The position numbers were made by a program, and so were the translations under genes. A stretch of 64,000 bases of DNA from Prevotella sp. E13-17. Its GTDB lineage: Bacteria > Bacteroidota > Bacteroidia > Bacteroidales > Bacteroidaceae. Of this stretch, positions 58,495-64,000 are shown piece by piece (the first letter of the stretch is position 1; every line of letters begins with the position of its first letter). A model generated the notes under the pieces. The model was given only the letters and a program-made list of their open reading frames with translations, was not told where the DNA came from and ran no database searches. The DNA is taken from the NCBI RefSeq assembly GCF_022024035.1, contig NZ_CP091787.1, positions 744,001 through 808,000 on the forward strand. The letters are read 5' to 3'.

Positions 58495-59181
58495 ATGAAA
58501 GGCAAAGAGATAAAAGTGGTGGCTGTTGATGCCGACGATACATTGTGGGACTGTCAGGGCTATTTTGACAAGGTAGAGCAACATCTATACCGTCTGATAG
58601 CGCCTTATTGCGATGATCCAAAGCGCGAACTTTTCAAGACGGAGTCTGGCAATATGGCCGATATGGGCTATGGTTGCAAGGCTTTCACTATCAGTATTCT
58701 GGAGACGGCCATGAGGGTTGGCGGCTCACATCTCTCTATAGCCGAACTGAATGGTCTGCTCATGGATTGCAAGTCGCTGCTGCATCTGCCTGCAACACCG
58801 CTGAAAGGGGTCGCTGAAACGCTCGAGGTGCTGCAGGAACGTCCGTACAAACTGGTGTGTTTCACCAAAGGTGAGTTGCAGGATCAGGAGAATAAACTGA
58901 AACGCTCAGGGCTGCTGAAATATTTTGACGATGTGGAGATCACGTCCGACAAGACACAACGAGAGTTTTTGGCACTTTGCGAACACCAGCATATCCATCC
59001 TTCTGAGTTGCTCATGATCGGCAATTCTCTGAAGAGCGACATCGCTCCGGCGCTGGCTATCGGCGCCTGGGGCATACACATTCCTTTTCACGTCACGTGG
59101 CAATTGGAACATTTCGATGATATCGATCACGAGCGATTGGTGAAGATTGAGCATTTCAGCGATGTTCTGCGTTACATTTAG
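58495..59181 (+). CDS. HAD-superfamily hydrolase
   Basis: 228 residues with all four HAD motifs: nucleophile VDADDTLWD (DxDxT), motif II VCFTKGELQ, Lys in EITSDKTQREF, and motif IV MIGNSLKSDIAPALAIG. A helical cap lies between residues 20 and 95. It probably acts on a small phosphorylated metabolite; the substrate is unknown. The gene is flanked by 22-bp-register repeats on both sides (locus 4 before, locus 3 after). Confidence 0.92.
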   Translation: MKGKEIKVVAVDADDTLWDCQGYFDKVEQHLYRLIAPYCDDPKRELFKTESGNMADMGYGCKAFTISILETAMRVGGSHLSIAELNGLLMDCKSLLHLPATPLKGVAETLEVLQERPYKLVCFTKGELQDQENKLKRSGLLKYFDDVEITSDKTQREFLALCEHQHIHPSELLMIGNSLKSDIAPALAIGAWGIHIPFHVTWQLEHFDDIDHERLVKIEHFSDVLRYI

Positions 59182-59203
59182 AGTGCTTGTTAGGCTTTAA
59201 TTT

Positions 59204-59234
59204 GACCAGAATAGCCAGCCTATTCTGGTCGTTT
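59204..59234 (+). terminator. Terminator of the HAD gene
   Basis: GACCAGAATAG (59204-59214) with CTATTCTGGTC (59220-59230), then GTTTT. The tail is the first CTTTTG-type unit of array locus 3. Confidence 0.8.
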
Positions 59235-59494
59235 TGCAGTTTAAGAGAAGAACTTTTATCTACCAATAGTTAAGCTTTTGCTTTGATTCCAGGGTCTAGA
59301 AACTGTATTTCCAGCCCCTGGAATGAGTGCGTCCAGCCCCTGGAATTCGCATTTCCAGCCCCTGGAAAGTGCATTTCTAGCCCCTGCGTCCAGTGCAATA
59401 CTTATTGAATGAGCATACAACAGCGCCGCTTTTGCCCCATAGAACAAGGACTATTGACCATTGAAAAGACTGCTTTTGCCTTGCAAGGGCGAGT
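59231..59494. repeat. 22-bp-period hairpin array, locus 3
   Basis: Five units begin at 59288, 59310, 59332, 59354 and 59376: TCCAGGGTCTAGA, TCCAGCCCCTGGA (three times), TCTAGCCCCTGCG. Spacers are aactgtatt, atgagtgcg, attcgcatt, aagtgcatt. Left flank units in register: GTTTTGCAG (59231), CTTTTATCTACCAATAGTTA (59253, close to the 38548 unit of locus 2), CTTTTGCT (59275). Right flank: CTTTTGCC (59429), CTATTGACC (59451), CTTTTGCC (59473). About 264 bases keep one 22-bp register. The remaining gap to metG holds a terminator-like hairpin and promoter. Confidence 0.85.
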
Positions 59495-59652
59495 GTCTCT
59501 TTGGCAACATAGGCTATCGCTATCAGCCATCGCACGTTTTCCTGTTTAGGATGGGTGTCGGTCCTTCGTTTAACCTTGGCGGCGAACATGCCGTTACAAA
59601 ATCCGTATTCCCATATATGAGCTTTGGATTTGTATTATAATACAAGAAATCC

Positions 59653-59692
59653 CACAGATATTTTGAAATCTGTGAGGTTTTTTGTACCTTTG
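59653..59692 (+). promoter_or_regulatory. Hairpin plus promoter upstream of metG
   Basis: CACAGAT/ATCTGTG (59653-59659, 59668-59674) followed by six T looks like a terminator. TTTG (59662-59665), 19 bases, and TACCTTTG (59685-59692) form the metG promoter, overlapping it. Confidence 0.75.
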
Positions 59693-59728
59693 TGGCCAAA
59701 ATAAGGAATAAATACGTATTTAATAAAG

Positions 59729-61795
59729 ATGGAAAACAAAAATTATAAGCGTACGACGGTGACTTCGGCGCTGCCTTATGCTAATGGTGGCGTGCATATC
59801 GGTCACTTGGCAGGTGTGTATGTGCCTGCCGATATCTATGTGCGCTATCTTCGCTTGAAGAAGCGCGATGTGTTGTTTATCGGAGGTAGTGATGAGCACG
59901 GTGTGCCCATCACAGTACGTGCCCGTAAGGAGGGCATCACTCCTCAGGATGTAGTAGATCGCTATCACAAGATGATTAAGGACTCGTTCGAGGAGTTTGG
60001 CATATCGTTCGATATCTATAGCCGTACCACCAGCGAGACGCACCATAAATTTGCTGCCGAGTGGTTTAGGAAACTCTATGACGAGGGAAAACTCGTGGAG
60101 AAAACGACTGCTCAGCTCTACGATGAGGAGGCTAAACAGTTCTTGGCAGACCGCTATGTGGTGGGCGAATGTCCCTATTGCCACAACGAAGGTGCTTATG
60201 GCGATCAGTGCGAGAAGTGCGGACGCGACCTTTCGCCGACAGAACTGATCAATCCTAAGTCAACCATCAGTGGTTCGACACCGGTCCTGAAGGAGACTAA
60301 AAACTGGTATCTGCCCTTGAATGAGTATCAGGACTGGCTGAAAAAGTGGATTCTGGAAGGTCATAAAGAATGGCGACCCAACGTCTATGGTCAGTGCAAG
60401 AGCTGGCTGGATATGGACCTGCAGCCCCGTGCCATGACGCGCGACCTGGACTGGGGTATCCCCGTTCCCGTGGAGGGAGCAGATGGAAAGGTGCTCTATG
60501 TGTGGTTTGATGCGCCTATTGGCTATGTGTCAAACACCAAGGAACTCTGCGAGCGTGAGCCCGAGAAATGGGGCAACTGGGAACAATGGTGGCAGGACGA
60601 GGACACGCGTCTGGTGCATTTCATCGGTAAGGATAATATCGTGTTCCACTGTATCATCTTCCCCGTGATGATGAAAGCCCACGGCAAATATATCATGCCC
60701 GACAACGTGCCTGCCAACGAGTTCCTGAATCTGGAGAACGACAAGATCTCTACCTCACGCAACTGGGCCGTATGGCTCCATGAGTATCTGGTGGATATGC
60801 CAGGCAAACAGGATGTGCTGCGCTATGTGCTGACTGCCAATGCGCCTGAGACCAAGGATAATAACTTCACTTGGAAAGACTTCCAGGATCGCAACAACAA
60901 CGAGTTGGTGGCTGTCTATGGCAACTTCGTGAACCGTGCACTTCAGCTCACCAAGAAATACTGGAACGGTGTCGTTCCTGCCTGTGGCGAACTGCAGGAT
61001 GTTGACAAGCAGGCGCTCGAGGAGTTTAAGGACGTGAAGGCCAAGGTGGAGGCACTGCTGGAGCAGTTTAAGTTCCGCGATGCCCAGTTCGAAGCCATGA
61101 ACCTGGCCCGTATTGGCAACCGCTACATCACTGAGTGTGAGCCTTGGAAGGTGTGGAAGACCGATCCCAAGCGCTGCGAGACTATCCTGAACATCTGCTT
61201 GCAGCTCACCGCCAATCTGGCTATCGCTTTTGAGCCATTCCTGCCATTCAGCAGCAAGAAGCTGCGCGAGATGCTCAATATTGACAGCTTCGAGTGGGAG
61301 CAGTTGGGCAGCACCAACCTCCTGGAGGCCGGACACCAGTTGGGCGAGCCAGCTCTGCTGTTCGAGAAGATTGAGGATGAGGTCATCCAAAAGCAGCTCG
61401 ACAAGCTCGAGGCAACCAAGAAAGCTAATCAGGCAGCTGCCTATAAGGCTGCTCCCATCAAGGATACCGTATCGTTTGAGGATTTTGAAAAGCTCGACAT
61501 CCGTGTGGGTTTGGTGAAGGATTGTCAGAAGGTGAAGAAGTCAAAGAAGCTACTTCAGTTCACCATCGACGATGGTTCAGGCACCGATCGCACCATCTGC
61601 TCTGGCATTGCCGCTTTCTATGAGAATCCGGAAGAGCTCATTGGCAAGCGTATTCTCTTCGTGGCCAACTTCGCTCCTCGCACCATGATGGGCATCGAGA
61701 GCCAGGGTATGATTCTCTCGGCCGTCGATGCCGACGAGAGTCTGAGCGTGGTAACCACAACAAAGGATGTGAAACCTGGTAGTCAGGTGGGATAA
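59729..61795 (+). CDS. metG: Methionyl-tRNA synthetase
   Basis: 688 residues. The class I signature is [15 protein letters not shown]. The zinc knuckle is [34 protein letters not shown] and the KMSKS-type loop [10 protein letters not shown] follow. A helical anticodon-binding domain is next, then a C-terminal tRNA-binding/dimer domain (about 585-688, [20 protein letters not shown]). Full-length MetG1 type. Confidence 0.97.
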   Translation: MENKNYKRTTVTSALPYANGGVHIGHLAGVYVPADIYVRYLRLKKRDVLFIGGSDEHGVPITVRARKEGITPQDVVDRYHKMIKDSFEEFGISFDIYSRTTSETHHKFAAEWFRKLYDEGKLVEKTTAQLYDEEAKQFLADRYVVGECPYCHNEGAYGDQCEKCGRDLSPTELINPKSTISGSTPVLKETKNWYLPLNEYQDWLKKWILEGHKEWRPNVYGQCKSWLDMDLQPRAMTRDLDWGIPVPVEGADGKVLYVWFDAPIGYVSNTKELCEREPEKWGNWEQWWQDEDTRLVHFIGKDNIVFHCIIFPVMMKAHGKYIMPDNVPANEFLNLENDKISTSRNWAVWLHEYLVDMPGKQDVLRYVLTANAPETKDNNFTWKDFQDRNNNELVAVYGNFVNRALQLTKKYWNGVVPACGELQDVDKQALEEFKDVKAKVEALLEQFKFRDAQFEAMNLARIGNRYITECEPWKVWKTDPKRCETILNICLQLTANLAIAFEPFLPFSSKKLREMLNIDSFEWEQLGSTNLLEAGHQLGEPALLFEKIEDEVIQKQLDKLEATKKANQAAAYKAAPIKDTVSFEDFEKLDIRVGLVKDCQKVKKSKKLLQFTIDDGSGTDRTICSGIAAFYENPEELIGKRILFVANFAPRTMMGIESQGMILSAVDADESLSVVTTTKDVKPGSQVG

Positions 61796-61806
61796 ATAGT
61801 TGAGAG

Positions 61807-62853
61807 ATGAGTGCTGAGGCTAAGGGCAAGCAGATGACTATATGTATCTGCGGAGGTGGTAACCTTGGACATTCCATAGCGGGACGAGCAGCAGCTGTAC
61901 TCGAAGGTAAAGCTTCGGTAAGGCTGCTGACTCGCAAACCCGATTTGTGGAGCCATACCATTGTTGTCGAAGATGACTGTGGCGGCGTTTTCTCTTCTCC
62001 GTTGTCGATGGTGACAGATGATGTCTGTCAGGCGGTGTGTGATGCTGATATCGTGCTCCTTTGTTTGCCGGGGTATGCCATCACCAGCGAATTACTCAGG
62101 CTCAAGCCTTTCCTCTCTCCACGTGTCTTGCTGGGATCCGTGGTGTGCAGCACGGGTTTCTTCTTTGATGCTTTTGATGTTCTTGGAAAAGAAACACCGT
62201 TGTTTGGATTCCAAAGGGTTCCTTTTGTGGCCAGAATCGCTGACTATGGCAAGAAATCGTATATCTGGGGTTATCGTAAAGAGGTGTTTATGGCCACCTC
62301 GCATATAGACAGTGATAGCTGCACAAAACTTCAATTGCTATTCGAACAGCTCTTTGGAACACCCGTCAGTCTCTTGCAAAGCTATATGGAGGCGGCGCTG
62401 ACCAACAGTAATCCAATCCTTCACACAGGACGATTGTACACCATGTGGAGAGACTGGGATGGACAACCAATGGAGCGTCAGACCTATTTTTATAAGGAAT
62501 GGACCGATGAAGCCTCTGAAACCATCATCGCAATGGATCAGGAGTTTTTCCAACTTCTTTCTGCTTTGAATGTCAGAAAGGGCGCAATCAAACCCCTGCT
62601 CGAGCACTATGAGTCTGTCGATGCTCAATCAATGACATACAAAATCAGAAGCATTCCTTCGCTGGCAAAGGTGCTCTCTCCAATGATTGAGGTGGAGGGA
62701 GGCTTTGTGCCCGATCTTCAGAGTCGCTATTTTATTGAGGATTTCCCCTATGGCTTGTCTCTTATTTGCAAGCTGGCAAAGGATCAGGGTGTGCCGACAC
62801 CCATTATGGATAAGATAAATGCCTGGGGAATGAGTATGTGTCAGAATAGGTAA
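61807..62853 (+). CDS. Octopine/nopaline dehydrogenase-like NAD(P) enzyme
   Basis: 348 residues. The N-terminal Rossmann motif is ICICGGGNLGHSIAGRAAA with VRLLTRKPDLW after it. GVFSSPLSMVTDDVCQAVCD and DIVLLCLPGYAITSELLRL match opine-dehydrogenase-like proteins. The C-terminal half holds EAALTNSNPILHTGRLYTMW, the catalytic-domain signature. Starts 11 bases after metG and ends one base before the flippase ATG. Reaction unknown; modification of a cell-surface precursor is possible from context. Confidence 0.85.
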   Translation: MSAEAKGKQMTICICGGGNLGHSIAGRAAAVLEGKASVRLLTRKPDLWSHTIVVEDDCGGVFSSPLSMVTDDVCQAVCDADIVLLCLPGYAITSELLRLKPFLSPRVLLGSVVCSTGFFFDAFDVLGKETPLFGFQRVPFVARIADYGKKSYIWGYRKEVFMATSHIDSDSCTKLQLLFEQLFGTPVSLLQSYMEAALTNSNPILHTGRLYTMWRDWDGQPMERQTYFYKEWTDEASETIIAMDQEFFQLLSALNVRKGAIKPLLEHYESVDAQSMTYKIRSIPSLAKVLSPMIEVEGGFVPDLQSRYFIEDFPYGLSLICKLAKDQGVPTPIMDKINAWGMSMCQNR

Positions 62854-64000
62854 ATGACCGAGACGTTAAAGGATAAAACGGCAAAGGGCCTCTTTTGGGG
62901 TGGGCTGAGCAATGGCGTTCAGCAGGTGTTGGCATTGGTGTTCGGCATCATCCTTGCCCGAAAGCTGGATCGTGGTGATTATGGTATGATTGCCATGATT
63001 GCCATTTTCTCGGTGATAGCAACAGAATTGCAGGCCAGCGGATTCAAGACAGCTCTGCTAAAGAGCAAGAATCCCCAGCACAACGATTATAACTCTGTTT
63101 TCTGGTTCAACGTCATTGCAGGACTCATACTCTATATAGTCCTCTTTTTTTCGGCTCCCTTTATTGCAGATTTCTACCATAAACCTGAGTTGGTGACGCT
63201 CTGCCGCTATGTCTTTTTGGGCTTCGTCTTCTCTGGTTGGGGAATGGCTCAGTCGGCCTATCTGACGAAAAACCTGAAGATTAAGGAGGTGGCCAAAAGC
63301 ACGACGATAGCCACATTGGCATCGTGTGTCATAGGTGTTGTGATGGCCTATTGTCGTTGCTCCTATTGGTCGTTGGCAACGCAGAGCCTGACATTGATAC
63401 TCTTCAACACCTTGCTTTTGTGGTATTACAGCCCATGGCGTCCAAGTATGCACATCGACTTCGGGCCCGTGAAGCGCATGTTCCCGTTTAGTGTGAATAT
63501 CATGTTCTCGGCAATACTCGTTCAGGTGAACGCCAATATGATGAGTATATTGTTGGGACGCTATTTCACTAAAGAGGAAACGGGCGATTATAGTCAGGCC
63601 TACAAGTGGAGTTCGATGAGCATGTTGCTGTTGCAAGGCATGCTGAAACAAGTCGATGTGCCAGTGTTGGCAGGGTTGCAGGATGAGCGTGAACGGCAGT
63701 TGCGCGTACTTCGCAAGATGATGCGTTTCACGGCCTTTATCTCTTTTCCTGTCTTATTCGGTTTCGGATTGGTTTCTCATGAGTTTATTATGTTGACCAT
63801 TGGCGAGAAGTGGGAACAGTCTTCTCAGCTATTGCCATACCTCTGTCTGAGTTGTGCTTTTGTTCCGCTTGTCACGCTGATGCAGGATGCTATCGTAGCA
63901 CGAGACAGCAGCCGCATCTATATGGTGAACACCTGTCTGTTGGGATTGTCGCAGTTGGCTCTTCTCTATATGCTGTGGCCCTACGGCCTAAGAGCGATGG
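62854..64000 (+). CDS. Polysaccharide flippase (Wzx type), cut by window edge
   Basis: First 382 residues visible. The start MTETLKDKTAKGLFWGGLSN follows the previous stop directly (TAAATG). The MATE/Wzx fold shows GIILARKLDRGDYGMIAMIA, TELQASGFKTALLKSKN, FSVNIMFSAILVQVNANMMS and KWEQSSQLLPYLCLS. It moves lipid-linked oligosaccharides across the inner membrane and is the usual entry gene of a capsule, exopolysaccharide or O-antigen cluster, which would lie beyond the window. Confidence 0.92.
   Translation, partial: MTETLKDKTAKGLFWGGLSNGVQQVLALVFGIILARKLDRGDYGMIAMIAIFSVIATELQASGFKTALLKSKNPQHNDYNSVFWFNVIAGLILYIVLFFSAPFIADFYHKPELVTLCRYVFLGFVFSGWGMAQSAYLTKNLKIKEVAKSTTIATLASCVIGVVMAYCRCSYWSLATQSLTLILFNTLLLWYYSPWRPSMHIDFGPVKRMFPFSVNIMFSAILVQVNANMMSILLGRYFTKEETGDYSQAYKWSSMSMLLLQGMLKQVDVPVLAGLQDERERQLRVLRKMMRFTAFISFPVLFGFGLVSHEFIMLTIGEKWEQSSQLLPYLCLSCAFVPLVTLMQDAIVARDSSRIYMVNTCLLGLSQLALLYMLWPYGLRAM

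Noticed and set aside
59256..59589. Small minus-strand open frames over array locus 3
   Set aside because: They run through the repeats, lack a ribosome site and resemble no protein.

Overview
The window looks like a Prevotella-type member of the Bacteroidales. The evidence is a SusC/SusD pair, many promoters of the Bacteroidetes form TAnnTTTG with a TTTG-like -33 box 19-20 bases upstream, a PorE-like OmpA lipoprotein, an ECF sigma/PspC/GIN-domain operon, and arylpyruvate ferredoxin oxidoreductase genes beside two phenylacetate-CoA ligases. No rRNA or tRNA gene was seen.

Layout. 1-2.9 kb: divergent tonB and exbB/small membrane protein/exbD/exbD. 3-7.6 kb: lrp, folA, thyA, uraA, an AEC transporter. 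7.6-10 kb: a RAYT-type HUH transposase gene coupled to an rsmF-like methyltransferase. 10-12.6 kb: envelope/sigma operon. 12.6-19.5 kb: PorE-like lipoprotein, topB, fba, pdxTS. 19.7-33.1 kb: four consecutive minus-strand transcription units (cysK; Met/His-rich lipoprotein, OprC-like receptor and DAACS symporter; susC-susD; lipoprotein, broken NhaC-like transporter and cysteine desulfidase). They share one promoter/operator architecture and so look like one regulon for sulfur/cysteine and perhaps copper. 33.3-38.8 kb: tcdA, then an island with a second RAYT, a kinase-domain remnant, and a two-gene EcoRI-type methyltransferase/DUF262-HNH module behind a long structured leader RNA. 38.8-44 kb: sulfur amino-acid PLP enzymes and an Lrp regulator. 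44-47.6 kb: hydrolase, AGCS symporter, queE, queD. 47.8-58.3 kb: aryl-acid module (ACT protein, two paaK, ADP-forming acyl-CoA synthetase, aminotransferase, pseudo-histidine-kinase, iorB, iorA). 58.5-64 kb: HAD hydrolase, metG, opine-dehydrogenase-like protein and the start of a polysaccharide flippase.

The most unusual feature is a family of intergenic arrays built on an exact 22-bp period. Three loci (6.3-6.6, 38.5-38.75 and 59.2-59.5 kb) each hold exactly five 13-bp mini-hairpins (TCCAG-GGG-CTGGA or TCTAG-CCC-CTAGA, arms covarying) separated by 9-bp unrelated spacers. They are flanked by CTTTTG-type units in the same 22-bp register and abut transcription terminators. A fourth locus at 58.4 kb has only the flank-type units. 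Two RAYT transposases, both with an unusual DprA/SLOG-like C-terminal domain, lie in the same window. RAYTs are known to associate with REP palindromes, so a new REP-like repeat/transposase system is a reasonable hypothesis, but it is inferred and not shown.
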